A stretch of 64,000 nt of DNA from Pseudomonas sp. IPO3778 (lineage in GTDB: Bacteria > Pseudomonadota > Gammaproteobacteria > Pseudomonadales > Pseudomonadaceae): NCBI RefSeq assembly GCF_013386825.1, contig NZ_JACARC010000034.1:361514-425513 (forward strand). Direction: 5' to 3'. Under the pieces are notes generated by a model. It was not told the origin of the DNA. It did no database searches and saw only the letters and a program-made list of their open reading frames with translations. The stretch's first letter is position 1, and every line of letters begins with the position of its first letter. Shown piece by piece: positions 1 through 9,415 of the stretch. Position numbers and translations under genes: made by a program.

Positions 1-33
1 CGCAAACGATTGCTGCGCCGCGGCGCAATTCCT

Positions 34-954
34 TCAATCGAGGCGCTTGACCTGGGGCAACTCCATTGCCTGGACCTCACCCTGGAGAAAATCTGCCAGC
101 CGGCGCAAACGCTCGCCCCCCGGACGGGTTTTCGGCCACACCAAATAGTAATTTTCCCCACTGGCCACGGCGGTAGGCCAGGGCAGACTCAAGCGGCCCT
201 GGGCCACGTCTTCGGCCACCATCAGCAAGTCGCCCATGGACACGCCATAACCCCGGGCCGCGGCAATCATGCCCAACTCCAAGGTGTCGAACACTTGCCC
301 GCCCCTGAGCGAAACCTGGGATGACAGGCCCATGCGCTCCAGCCAGTAGCGCCAGTCACGCCGGTCGGGCGTGGGGTGCAGCAATTCGGCCGTGGCCAGC
401 CGCGTGACATCCCAGGGCCCGTCGCTCAACAGGTTCGGCGCGCCCACCGGGATCAGCATTTCCGCAAACAGGTAGCTGGCTTCCCAGTCGAGCGGGAAAT
501 GGCCATTGCTCAGCAACACCGCGCAATCGAACGGCTCCTGGTTGAAATCCACCTCATCGATGCTCATCCACGCGCTGGTCAGTTGCACTTCATTGCCCGG
601 CTGCAAATGCCGGAAGCGACTGAGCCGCGCCAGCAGCCAGCGCATGGTCAGGGTGGACGGCGCCTTCATGCGCAGAATGTCGTCCTCCGCGTTCAACGTA
701 TGGCAGGCGCGCTCCAGGGCCGCAAACCCTTCACGCACTCCCGGCAGCAACAGGCGGGCCGCCTCGGTGAGTTGCAAGGTGCGGCCGCTGCGCAGGAACA
801 GGCGGCAGGCAAAATGCTCTTCCAGGGTCCGAATGTGCCGGCTCACCGCGCTTTGGGTAATCGATAATTCTTCCGCCGCCCGCGTGAACGAGTTGTAGCG
901 GGACGCGGCTTCAAACGCGCGCAAGGCGTAAAGAGGAGGAAGACGACGAGACAT
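34..954 (-). CDS. LysR family transcriptional regulator (GcvA-like)
   Basis: A 306-residue LysR-type regulator. The N-terminal winged helix-turn-helix covers roughly residues 5-64, with the family pattern FTRAAEELSITQSAVSRHIR, and a periplasmic-binding-like effector domain follows. The opening PPLYALRAFEAASR and the domain lengths resemble the GcvA subgroup. An in-frame start 45 bases upstream exists, but the ATG at 954 gives the usual LysR N-terminus. It is divergent from the MATE exporter gene, and LysR regulators often control the divergent neighbour, so control of that exporter is an inference. The ligand cannot be read from sequence. Confidence 0.9.
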   Translation of the reverse strand: MSRRLPPLYALRAFEAASRYNSFTRAAEELSITQSAVSRHIRTLEEHFACRLFLRSGRTLQLTEAARLLLPGVREGFAALERACHTLNAEDDILRMKAPSTLTMRWLLARLSRFRHLQPGNEVQLTSAWMSIDEVDFNQEPFDCAVLLSNGHFPLDWEASYLFAEMLIPVGAPNLLSDGPWDVTRLATAELLHPTPDRRDWRYWLERMGLSSQVSLRGGQVFDTLELGMIAAARGYGVSMGDLLMVAEDVAQGRLSLPWPTAVASGENYYLVWPKTRPGGERLRRLADFLQGEVQAMELPQVKRLD

Positions 955-1106
955 GGCGAAAGCTCCGACGGCGCAATATCGAAACCCTACCAGAATCACT
1001 CAGGCATGAGTTTTAATCATGTGAACCATCGCATTTATCCCTTTGTGTAAAGCGCTGTGAGCGCCGAGAATCAACCCTTCCACTCTTCCCTGACTTTTTG
1101 AGCGTG

Positions 1107-2510
1107 ATGATCATGCAGCATCCGGCACGTACCGAACTCTGGGCCATTCTGCGGCTGTCAGGGCCGCTGATTGCCTCTCAGTTGGCCCACATGCTGATGG
1201 TGCTGACCGACACCCTGATGATGGCCCGCCTGAGCCCCGAGGCCCTGGCCGGCGGCGGCCTGGGTGCGGCAAGCTATTCGTTCGTGGCGATCTTCTGCAT
1301 CGGCGTGATCGCGGCCGTGGGTACGCTGGTCGCCATCCGTCAGGGCGCGGGCGACATTGAAGGCGCCACCCGGCTGACCCAGGCCGGGCTATGGCTGGCC
1401 TGGTTGATGGCGCTGGTGGCCGGCGTGCTGCTGTGGAACCTCAAGCCAGTGCTGCTGATGTTTGGCCAGACCGAAACCAACGTCGACTCCGCCGGCCAGT
1501 TCCTGACCATCCTGCCGTTCGCCCTGCCCGGCTACCTGACGTTCATGGCCCTGCGCGGCTTCACCAGCGCCATCGGCAAAGCCAAGCCGGTGATGGTCAT
1601 CAGCCTGGGCGGCACGGTGATCAACTACCTGCTCAACCACGCACTGATCGAAGGCATGTTCGGCCTGCCAAAACTCGGGCTGGTGGGCATTGGCCTGGTC
1701 ACGGCCATCGTCGCCAACTGCATGGCCCTGGCGCTGGTCTGGTACATCAAATACAACCGCGCCTACGACGCCTACCCGCTCGGCAAGGGGCTGTTGCGGC
1801 CCAACCTGCAGTATCTGCGGGAGCTGTGGCGCCTGGGCCTGCCGATTGGCGGCACCTACGCGGTGGAGGTCGGTTTGTTTGCCTTCGCGGCGCTGTGCAT
1901 GGGCACCATGGGCAGCACCCAATTGGCGGCGCACCAGATCGCCCTGCAGATTGTGTCGGTGGCGTTCATGGTGCCGGCAGGGATGTCTTACGCGATCACC
2001 ATGCGCATCGGCCAGCATTACGGTGCCGGGAACCTGCTGGAAGCGCGGCTCGCCGGGCGGGTCGGGATCGGCTTCGGCGCCCTGGTGATGCTGTGCTTTG
2101 CCGTGGTGCTGTGGCTGTTCTCGCACCAATTGATCGGCTGGTTCCTCGACCAGCATGACCCGGCATTTCGCGACGTGATCAACCTCGCGGTCAGCCTGCT
2201 GGCGGTGGCGGCGTGGTTTGAACTGTTCGACGGTGTGCAGACCATCGCCATGGGCTGCATTCGCGGGCTCAAGGATGCCAAGACCACGTTCCTGGTCGGG
2301 CTGGGCTGCTATTGGCTGATCGGCGCACCGGCTGCCTGGCTGATGGCGTTCAATCTTGGTTGGGGGCCGACGGGCGTGTGGTGGGGCCTGGCCCTGGGCC
2401 TGGCGTGCGCGGCAGTCAGCCTGACCTGGGCGTTTGAACGGAAGATGAAGCGGATGATTCGCCAGGAGCCTGAAACCCACCGCGGGTTTCAAGCCGCACA
2501 GCCTGAGTAA
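1107..2510 (+). CDS. MATE family multidrug/Na+(H+) antiporter (NorM-like)
   Basis: About 467 residues with some twelve hydrophobic segments in two MatE halves, the size and pattern of NorM-type inner-membrane exporters that drive cationic drugs and dyes out with Na+ or H+. The first helix region GPLIASQLAHMLMVLTDTLM is typical of the family. The start is uncertain: ATG codons at 1107 and 1113 and a TTG at 1098 are in frame and no clear ribosome-binding site decides between them. It is divergent from the LysR gene. Substrate range is unknown. Confidence 0.9.
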   Translation: MIMQHPARTELWAILRLSGPLIASQLAHMLMVLTDTLMMARLSPEALAGGGLGAASYSFVAIFCIGVIAAVGTLVAIRQGAGDIEGATRLTQAGLWLAWLMALVAGVLLWNLKPVLLMFGQTETNVDSAGQFLTILPFALPGYLTFMALRGFTSAIGKAKPVMVISLGGTVINYLLNHALIEGMFGLPKLGLVGIGLVTAIVANCMALALVWYIKYNRAYDAYPLGKGLLRPNLQYLRELWRLGLPIGGTYAVEVGLFAFAALCMGTMGSTQLAAHQIALQIVSVAFMVPAGMSYAITMRIGQHYGAGNLLEARLAGRVGIGFGALVMLCFAVVLWLFSHQLIGWFLDQHDPAFRDVINLAVSLLAVAAWFELFDGVQTIAMGCIRGLKDAKTTFLVGLGCYWLIGAPAAWLMAFNLGWGPTGVWWGLALGLACAAVSLTWAFERKMKRMIRQEPETHRGFQAAQPE

Positions 2511-2543
2511 CGGCTGTACTCGGTCAGTGTAGGAGTTGGCTTA

Positions 2544-2631
2544 TGTGGGAGCCGGGCTTGCCCGCGATACAGGCACCTCGGTAGGTCAGACACACCGCGG
2601 TGATGCTATCGCAGGCAAGCCAGCTCCCACA
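2544..2631. repeat. REP doublet (REPIN), GTGGGAGC-GGGCTTGCCCGCGAT class
   Basis: Two inverted REP arms, tgtgggagccgggcttgcc at 2544 and its partner ending ctcccaca at 2631, face each other across about 40 bases between the convergent MATE and GGDEF/EAL genes. The same arm class recurs at 19465. Such pairs are characteristic of fluorescent pseudomonads and are thought to be mobilised by RAYT transposases encoded elsewhere. Confidence 0.9.
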
Positions 2632-2668
2632 AAAGCTGGTTCCCATATTTTTGATCGGGTTTACAACA

Positions 2669-4339
2669 TCAGATCACGCCGCCCACCAACTGCTGGCTGT
2701 CACCAAAGGTCAGGTAGTCCACCAATTCCACCAACGGCAACGGCTTGCTGATCAGATAACCCTGGGCCTGATCGCAGCCGAACAACCGCAGCAACGCCAA
2801 TTGCTCTGCGGTTTCCACGCCCTCGGCCACCACTTCCAGATTCAGGTTGTGGGCCAGGTTGATCATGGCGTGGACCAGCTTGCGGTTTTCTTCGCGCTCT
2901 TCCATGCCGCCGACGAAGCTTTTGTCGATCTTGAGCAAGGCAATCGGCAGGCTGTTGAGGTGCACGAACGACGAAAAGCCGGTGCCAAAGTCATCCAGGG
3001 AAAAGCGCACGCCCAGGCGGCCGAGGGCATCCATGGTCTGCTTGACCAAATCGCTGCGGCGCATCACGGCGGTTTCCGTCAGTTCAAACTCCAGCCACTG
3101 GGCTTCCACGCCACGCTCGGCAATCAGCCGGCTGAGGGTGCTGAGCAATTGGCTGTCCTGGAACTGGCGGAACGACAGGTTGACCGCCATGTGCAGCGGC
3201 GCAATTCCGCGCTCGCGCAGGTCTTGCATGTCGCGCAGGGCCCGGGAAATCACCCAGTAACCCAAGGGCACGATCAAGCCGCTCTGCTCGGCCAGCGGCA
3301 CGAACTCGCTCGGCGGCAACAGCCCGCGCTCGCCATGGCGCCAGCGCACCAGCGCTTCAAGGCCGACGATATGACCGTCATCCAGGTCCAGGCGCGGTTG
3401 GTAATGCAGTTCCAACTCGTCACGGCGCAACGCCCGGCGCAGTTCGCTTTCAAGGTCGGCGAGGCTGCGGGCGTTACGGTTGATGCGTTCGTTGAAGATA
3501 TGAAAGGTGCAGCCCTGGGTGCTTTTCGCTTGCTGCATGGCGATGTGGGCGTGCCACATCAGCGGGTCGGCGCCGGCCTTGGCGCGGGCATGGGCCACAC
3601 CGAGGCTGCAGCCGATCAGCAGGCTTTCGCCATCCACCCAATACGGCTCGACCATGGCTTCGACAATGCGCTCGGCCATCCACTCGGCGCGCTGGGGCGC
3701 GCGGCGGGTGTCGATCAGCAGGGCGAATTCATCGCTGCCCAGGCGTGCCAGTTGATCACCGGCCTCCAGCTGGCTTTTAAGCCGCGAGACCACTTGCAGG
3801 ATCAGCCGGTCGCCGGCCTGGTGGCCGAGGGCGTCGTTGGCGTGGCGAAAGTTGTCGAGGTCGAGGTGGCCGAGGGCGACGCCGCGGCCTTCGTTTTCCG
3901 CCAGGCGGGCGGTCAGCAGGGTCTGGAAACCCTGGCGGTTGGCGATGCCGGTCAGTGGGTCTTGCTCAGCCAGGCGTTGCAGGGTGTTTTCCAGCACACC
4001 GCGCTCGCGCACATGCCGCAGGCAACGGCGCAATGTATCGACATCCAATGCATTCAGGATCAGCCAATCGCTGACGCCGAGGGGCGAAACCAAAGGTTCC
4101 TCTTCCAACAACAACACCGTTGGCAAGCGGCAACGACCGGGGCCGGGCTGAAGGTTGGCCGTGGTCAACAACACCGCACTGTGATCGTCGTCGAACAGAT
4201 TGCTCACAGACTCCCAGTTTGGTGCGCTGATCAGCACAGCTCCGTCGCCCATCGGCGCCAGGCACTCGCGCAATAACGCTGCCCACGCTGGCTCATCGGC
4301 CAGTAGCAGCAAACGCAAGGGTTCGACAGGCGTAGACAA
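2669..4339 (-). CDS. proE: GGDEF/EAL domain cyclic-di-GMP phosphodiesterase, ProE-like
   Basis: A 556-residue protein with a receiver-like N-terminal segment lacking obvious phospho-acceptor motifs (about 1-110), a GGDEF domain (about 120-285) and an EAL domain (about 300-550). The cyclase signature reads GSDEF at 201-205, so its second glycine is replaced and diguanylate cyclase activity is doubtful. The EAL domain keeps EAL (328-330), the VNLS asparagine, DDFGTG, the IDKSF lysine and VAEGVET, so c-di-GMP hydrolysis is expected. Its place directly beside rep matches P. aeruginosa PA5295 (ProE), a phosphodiesterase affecting exopolysaccharide. The name rests on synteny and domain order. Confidence 0.85.
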   Translation of the reverse strand: MSTPVEPLRLLLLADEPAWAALLRECLAPMGDGAVLISAPNWESVSNLFDDDHSAVLLTTANLQPGPGRCRLPTVLLLEEEPLVSPLGVSDWLILNALDVDTLRRCLRHVRERGVLENTLQRLAEQDPLTGIANRQGFQTLLTARLAENEGRGVALGHLDLDNFRHANDALGHQAGDRLILQVVSRLKSQLEAGDQLARLGSDEFALLIDTRRAPQRAEWMAERIVEAMVEPYWVDGESLLIGCSLGVAHARAKAGADPLMWHAHIAMQQAKSTQGCTFHIFNERINRNARSLADLESELRRALRRDELELHYQPRLDLDDGHIVGLEALVRWRHGERGLLPPSEFVPLAEQSGLIVPLGYWVISRALRDMQDLRERGIAPLHMAVNLSFRQFQDSQLLSTLSRLIAERGVEAQWLEFELTETAVMRRSDLVKQTMDALGRLGVRFSLDDFGTGFSSFVHLNSLPIALLKIDKSFVGGMEEREENRKLVHAMINLAHNLNLEVVAEGVETAEQLALLRLFGCDQAQGYLISKPLPLVELVDYLTFGDSQQLVGGVI

Positions 4340-4606
4340 GCTAGCTCCCTAGACTCTGCAAAATTTCGTTGGCGGCGAGCATTATGACGCGCGACCCGAT
4401 AATGACCAATGATATGGGTTATCAAATACGCACAGTGCAGCTTTAGACCGAACAATAGTCCTAAATACCCTGCACATCCTGCGGCAAAGTAACAAAACCG
4501 GCAAATTTAGATCGAGTGGTACGTCACACTGTCGTTCAGAGGCAGCAGAATCTTGCCAGCCTGTTAAAATGCCCGCCCTTTTGATCAATGACTTCCTGAA
4601 TTTCGT

Positions 4607-6616
4607 ATGTCCCGACTCAATCCCCGGCAGCAAGAAGCCGTGAACTACGTCGGCGGCCCTCTATTGGTGCTCGCCGGTGCCGGTTCCGGCAAGACCAGCG
4701 TGATCACCCGCAAGATCGCGCACCTGATCCAGAGCTGCGGCATCCGCGCCCAGTACATCGTCGCCATGACCTTTACCAACAAGGCGGCGCGGGAAATGAA
4801 AGAGCGCGTCGGCACCCTGCTCAAGGGTGGCGAAGGCCGTGGCCTCACCGTGTGTACCTTCCACAACCTGGGGCTGAACATCATCCGCAAGGAGCATGTG
4901 CGGCTGGGCTACAAGCCGGGCTTCTCGATCTTTGACGAAACGGACGTCAAGGCGCTGATGACCGACATCATGCAGAAGGAATACGCGGGCGACGACGGCG
5001 TCGACGAGATCAAGAACATGATCGGCTCGTGGAAGAACGACCTGATCCTGCCCGCCGAAGCCCTGGAGGCCGCGCGCAATCCCAAGGAACAGACCGCCGC
5101 CATCGTCTACACCCACTACCAGCGCACGCTCAAGGCGTTCAACGCGGTGGACTTCGACGACCTGATCCTGCTGCCGGTGAAGCTGTTCCAGGAACACGCC
5201 GACATTCTCGAAAAATGGCAGAACAAAGTCCGCTACCTGCTGGTGGACGAATACCAGGACACCAACGCCAGCCAATACCTGCTGGTGAAGCTGCTGATCG
5301 GCACGCGCAACCAGTTCACCGTGGTCGGCGACGACGACCAGTCGATCTACGCCTGGCGCGGCGCCCGCCCGGAAAACCTGATGTTGCTCAAGGACGACTA
5401 CCCGTCCCTGAAAGTGGTGATGCTGGAGCAGAACTACCGCTCCACCAGCCGCATCCTGCGTTGCGCCAACGTGCTGATCTCCAACAACCCCCACGAGTTT
5501 GAAAAACAACTGTGGAGCGAGATGGGCCACGGCGACGAGATCCGTGTGATCCGCTGCCGCAACGAAGACGCCGAAGCCGAGCGCGTAGCCGTCGAGCTGC
5601 TGACGCTGCACCTGCGTACCGACCGGCCCTACAGCGATTTCGCGATCCTGTACCGCGGCAACTACCAGGCCAAGCTGATCGAGCTGAAGCTGCAGCACCA
5701 CCAGATTCCGTATCGCCTGTCGGGCGGCAACAGCTTCTTCGGACGCCAGGAAGTGAAAGACCTGATGGCCTACTTCCGGCTGATCGTGAACCCGGACGAC
5801 GACAACGCCTTCCTGCGGGTGATCAACGTCCCACGCCGGGAGATCGGTTCGACCACCCTGGAAAAGCTCGGCAACTACGCCACCGAACGCAAGATCTCGA
5901 TGTATGCCGCCACCGACGAAATCGGCCTGGGCGAGCACCTGGACACCCGCTTCACCGATCGCCTGGCGCGCTTCAAGCGCTTCATGGACAAGGTACGCGA
6001 GCAGTGTTCCGGCGAAGACCCCATCAGCGCCCTGCGCAGCATGGTCATGGACATCGACTACGAGAACTGGCTGCGCACCAACAGCTCCAGCGACAAGGCT
6101 GCCGATTACCGCATGGGCAACGTATGGTTTCTGATCGAGGCGTTGAAAAACACCCTGGAGAAGGACGAAGAAGGCGAGATGACCGTCGAGGACGCCATCG
6201 GCAAGCTGGTCCTGCGGGACATGCTTGAACGCCAGCAGGAAGAAGAAGACGGCGCCGAAGGTGTGCAGATGATGACGTTGCATGCCTCCAAGGGCCTGGA
6301 ATTCCCTTACGTGTTCATCATGGGCATGGAAGAAGAAATCCTCCCGCACCGCTCCAGTATCGAAGCCGACACCATCGAAGAAGAACGGCGCCTGGCCTAC
6401 GTGGGCATTACCCGCGCGCGTCAGACCCTGGCCTTCACCTTTGCCGCCAAGCGCAAGCAATATGGCGAGATCATCGATTGTGCCCCCAGCCGGTTCCTCG
6501 ACGAACTGCCGCCGGACGACCTGGCGTGGGAAGGCAACGACGACACACCGACCGAAGTCAAAGCCGTTCGCGGCAACACCGCCCTGGCGGATATACGCGC
6601 GATGTTAAAGCGCTAG
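4607..6616 (+). CDS. rep: ATP-dependent DNA helicase Rep
   Basis: A 669-residue superfamily 1A 3'-5' helicase that assists replication forks past protein blocks. Walker A GAGSGKT is at 24-30, followed by VDEYQDTN (motif II), GDDDQSIYAWRGA (III), LEQNYRS (IV) and MTLHASKGLEF (V/VI region). The short C-terminus without the long UvrD extension and the start MSRLNPRQQEAV fit Rep rather than UvrD. It is divergent from the proE-like gene across a 267-base gap and directly precedes xpt. Confidence 0.97.
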   Translation: MSRLNPRQQEAVNYVGGPLLVLAGAGSGKTSVITRKIAHLIQSCGIRAQYIVAMTFTNKAAREMKERVGTLLKGGEGRGLTVCTFHNLGLNIIRKEHVRLGYKPGFSIFDETDVKALMTDIMQKEYAGDDGVDEIKNMIGSWKNDLILPAEALEAARNPKEQTAAIVYTHYQRTLKAFNAVDFDDLILLPVKLFQEHADILEKWQNKVRYLLVDEYQDTNASQYLLVKLLIGTRNQFTVVGDDDQSIYAWRGARPENLMLLKDDYPSLKVVMLEQNYRSTSRILRCANVLISNNPHEFEKQLWSEMGHGDEIRVIRCRNEDAEAERVAVELLTLHLRTDRPYSDFAILYRGNYQAKLIELKLQHHQIPYRLSGGNSFFGRQEVKDLMAYFRLIVNPDDDNAFLRVINVPRREIGSTTLEKLGNYATERKISMYAATDEIGLGEHLDTRFTDRLARFKRFMDKVREQCSGEDPISALRSMVMDIDYENWLRTNSSSDKAADYRMGNVWFLIEALKNTLEKDEEGEMTVEDAIGKLVLRDMLERQQEEEDGAEGVQMMTLHASKGLEFPYVFIMGMEEEILPHRSSIEADTIEEERRLAYVGITRARQTLAFTFAAKRKQYGEIIDCAPSRFLDELPPDDLAWEGNDDTPTEVKAVRGNTALADIRAMLKR

Positions 6617-6673
6617 AATCGACTACTTTTTAATCTACTTTCGGCGCCTGTTGCGCCAACAGAGGAAGCTTTC

Positions 6674-7246
6674 GTGGAAGCACTGCACAAGAAAATTCGC
6701 GAAGAAGGCATCGTGCTTTCCGATCAGGTACTCAAGGTCGACGCCTTTCTGAACCACCAGATCGACCCGGCGCTGATGAAACTGATCGGCGACGAATTTG
6801 CTGCGTTGTTCAAGGACTCGGGGATCACCAAGATCGTCACCATCGAAGCCTCGGGCATTGCGCCGGCGATCATGACCGGCCTGAACCTGGGCGTGCCGGT
6901 GATTTTCGCACGCAAGCAGCAGTCCCTGACCCTGACCGAAAACCTGCTGTCGGCGACGGTGTATTCCTTCACCAAGAAAACCGAAAGCACCGTGGCGATT
7001 TCCCCGCGCCACCTGACCAGCAGCGACCGCGTGCTGATCATTGACGACTTCCTGGCCAATGGTAAGGCGTCCCAGGCGCTGATTTCGATCATCAAACAGG
7101 CCGGCGCGACCGTCGCCGGTTTGGGGATCGTGATCGAGAAGTCGTTCCAGGGCGGCCGTGCAGAGCTGGATGCCCAGGGTTATCGGGTTGAATCCCTGGC
7201 GCGGGTGCAGTCGTTGGCGGGTGGCGTGGTTACCTTCATCGAGTAA
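6674..7246 (+). CDS. xpt: Xanthine phosphoribosyltransferase
   Basis: A 190-residue cytosolic purine-salvage enzyme that joins xanthine to PRPP to give XMP. The PRPP-binding motif VLIIDDFLANGKA lies at about 120-132, and the length equals the Bacillus Xpt family size. The start is GTG at 6674 with agagga just upstream. It sits 57 bases after rep and may be co-transcribed with it. P. aeruginosa has poxB between rep and xpt; no such gene is present here. Confidence 0.95.
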   Translation: MEALHKKIREEGIVLSDQVLKVDAFLNHQIDPALMKLIGDEFAALFKDSGITKIVTIEASGIAPAIMTGLNLGVPVIFARKQQSLTLTENLLSATVYSFTKKTESTVAISPRHLTSSDRVLIIDDFLANGKASQALISIIKQAGATVAGLGIVIEKSFQGGRAELDAQGYRVESLARVQSLAGGVVTFIE

Positions 7247-7261
7247 TCGACGCCCCACATA

Positions 7262-7363
7262 CTGTAGGAGCGAGCTTGCTCGCGAAGAACGTTAACGATA
7301 ACGCTGGCATTCTGGATGAACGCGTTGTCTGGACGTTTTTCGCGAGCAAGCTCGCTCCTACAG
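7262..7363. repeat. REPIN, GTAGGAGCGAGCTTGCTCGCGAA class
   Basis: Inverted REP arms start ctgtaggagcgagcttgctc at 7262 and end gagcaagctcgctcctacag at 7363. The spacer contains gttaacgataacgctgg, which recurs in the copies at 39047 and 59940. The right arm overlaps the end of the minus-strand coding region that stops at 7358. Confidence 0.93.
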
Positions 7364-9280
7364 TGACGTCGCTTGAAGCCCTGCCAACAATAGCCGCTGA
7401 TACAAGTCTTCCTTCAACCCCTCCGGCTTATCCAGGCGCATCCGCACCAAGTGCTCGGGAAACGCCTCCGGCTCCGGTGCGTCCAGCGCCGCCTTGCCCA
7501 GCTCCAGAATCTCCGTCAGCTTGAATTTGCTCTTGAGCCAGTTCAACGCCCGCAACAAATCCCGCTCTTCCTCGGTGAAATCACAACCCAGCGGATACTC
7601 TGGGAACAACCGTGGATGCCGCGCCTGAATGCCCTGCAAACGCTCCGGGGTGTTATCGGCAAAGCGCGGATCCAGTTGGAAATCCTTCGGCAACTTCCCG
7701 GCTTTTTGTGCCTGTTCGATCAAGTCGTCCTGGAAGCGCGAGTCGCTGATATTCAGCAGCCTTTCAATCACTTTGGCATCGGTCTGCCCGCGCAAATCCG
7801 CGATCCCGTATTCGGTGATAACAATGTCCCGCAGGTGCCGGGGAATGGTGCAGTGGCCGTATTCCCAGACGATATTGGAACTGACGTCACCACCCGATTC
7901 GCGCCAGCTGCGCAGGATCAGGATCGAGCGCGCGCCTTCCAGCGCATGGCCCTGGGCGACAAAGTTGTATTGCCCGCCCACGCCGCTGAGCACGCGACCG
8001 TCTTCCAATTGGTCGGCCACGCCCGCACCCAACAGGGTCACGGTAAACGCGCTGTTGATAAACCGCGCATCCAGGCGCTGCAAACGCTTGAGTTCTTCTT
8101 GCCCGTACAGCTCGTTGATGTAGCTGATGCGGGTCATGTTGAATTCCAGGCGCTTGCTCTGTGGCAAGTCCCGCAGGCGCTCGTAGAAACTGCGCGGCCC
8201 GAGGAAGAAGCCGCCATGCACCGAGATTCCGTCGGTCTGTGCCGCTTCGTCCAGGGTCCCGGCGTTGGCCCGCTCCTGGGTCGCCACGTCCGGGTACACC
8301 TTGCGCCGCACAATCCCGGCATCGGCCAGCACCAGCAGGCCGTTGACGAACATTTCGCTGCAGCCGTACAGGCCACGGGCGAACGGTGCGACGCCGCCTT
8401 CATGACTGATCAGCGGTGCCCATTGGTACACGTCCAGATCCGTCAGCAACAGGCGATACGCCTCGTTATCTGCCTGGCGCGCCAGCAAGGCGGCGGTCAG
8501 TGCGTCGCCCATGGAACCGATGCCGATCTGCAAGGTGCCACCGTCACGCACCAGGGTGCTGGCGTGCAGACCGATAAAGTGGTCCTGGAAACCCACCGGC
8601 ATGTTCGGCGTGGAGAACAGCGTGGTGCTGTCCTTCTCGTCGATCAGGAAATCGAATGCGTCCATGCCCAGCTCGGCGTCACCGGGCATGTAGGGCAAAT
8701 CACTGTGAACCTGGCCCACCACCAAAATGGTCTCACCGGCCTCGCGGCGCTTGGCGATCATCGGCAACAGGTCCAGGGTGATGTCGGGGTTGCAGCTCAG
8801 GCTCAGGCGGTCCGGGTGTTCGGGGCTGCTGGCCACCAGTTGCGCCACGAGGTTCAGGCCGGCGGCGTTGATATCACGGGCGGCGTGGCTGTAGTTGCTG
8901 CTGACGTAATCCTGCTGCGCCGAAAGGCTGTGGAGCAAACTGCCGGGCTGCATGAAGAACTGCTGCACGTGAATGTTGGGCGGCAGGTTGTCCTTGCGCA
9001 GGGCTGCGAGGAAATCCAGCTCGGGATAGTCACCAAAAACCCGTTCGATAAAGGGTTCCAGAAAGCGCTTCTGCAAACCATCGCCCAGGGTCGGGCGACC
9101 CAGGGCCAGGGCGGTGTAGATCGTCAGCGTCCGGTCCGGCAGCTTGGCGATACGCCGGTACAACGCATTGACGAACAGGTTGGGTTTGCCCAGGCCCAGG
9201 GGCATGCCCATGTGAATATGCGCCGGCAACCGTGCCAGTACGTCGTCGACCGCTTGCTCGATTGAACACAACTGCACCAT
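7358..9280 (-). CDS. Acetyl-CoA hydrolase/transferase family protein
   Basis: A 640-residue protein of the acetyl-CoA hydrolase/transferase (class I CoA-transferase) family, longer than the roughly 500-residue core enzymes. Family-like stretches include HIHMGMPLGLGKPN near the N-terminus and GGVGGQYNFVAQGHALEGAR, plus VITEYGIADLRG late in the chain. The ATG at 9280 is chosen over an upstream in-frame start because gggagaag precedes it by a few bases. The final leucine codon and the TAG stop lie inside a REPIN arm. Which acyl-CoA is used cannot be told from sequence. Confidence 0.85.
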   Translation of the reverse strand: MVQLCSIEQAVDDVLARLPAHIHMGMPLGLGKPNLFVNALYRRIAKLPDRTLTIYTALALGRPTLGDGLQKRFLEPFIERVFGDYPELDFLAALRKDNLPPNIHVQQFFMQPGSLLHSLSAQQDYVSSNYSHAARDINAAGLNLVAQLVASSPEHPDRLSLSCNPDITLDLLPMIAKRREAGETILVVGQVHSDLPYMPGDAELGMDAFDFLIDEKDSTTLFSTPNMPVGFQDHFIGLHASTLVRDGGTLQIGIGSMGDALTAALLARQADNEAYRLLLTDLDVYQWAPLISHEGGVAPFARGLYGCSEMFVNGLLVLADAGIVRRKVYPDVATQERANAGTLDEAAQTDGISVHGGFFLGPRSFYERLRDLPQSKRLEFNMTRISYINELYGQEELKRLQRLDARFINSAFTVTLLGAGVADQLEDGRVLSGVGGQYNFVAQGHALEGARSILILRSWRESGGDVSSNIVWEYGHCTIPRHLRDIVITEYGIADLRGQTDAKVIERLLNISDSRFQDDLIEQAQKAGKLPKDFQLDPRFADNTPERLQGIQARHPRLFPEYPLGCDFTEEERDLLRALNWLKSKFKLTEILELGKAALDAPEPEAFPEHLVRMRLDKPEGLKEDLYQRLLLAGLQATSL

Positions 9281-9374
9281 CCGACTTCTCCCGAACATTC
9301 CATGAATTGGGGTTGGACCGAGCTTGCCGGGTCTTTGCTGCAAAGAACAGCCTAAACCGGCAAATCACGGGCAC

Positions 9375-9402
9375 AAAAAAGCCGCTGGTCAGCGGCTTTT
9401 TT
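9375..9402 (-). terminator. Rho-independent terminator of cytochrome c5 gene
   Basis: The inverted repeat aaaaaagccgctggtcagcg continuing to ggctttttt forms a stem flanked by A and T runs. It lies just past the cytochrome c5 stop codon on the minus strand. Confidence 0.85.
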
Positions 9403-9415
9403 GGCGAAGATCGGT

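Noticed and set aside
4661..6460. 599-codon minus-strand open frame across rep
   Set aside because: Shadow of the rep coding frame in GC-rich DNA; composition is biased and lacks protein motifs.
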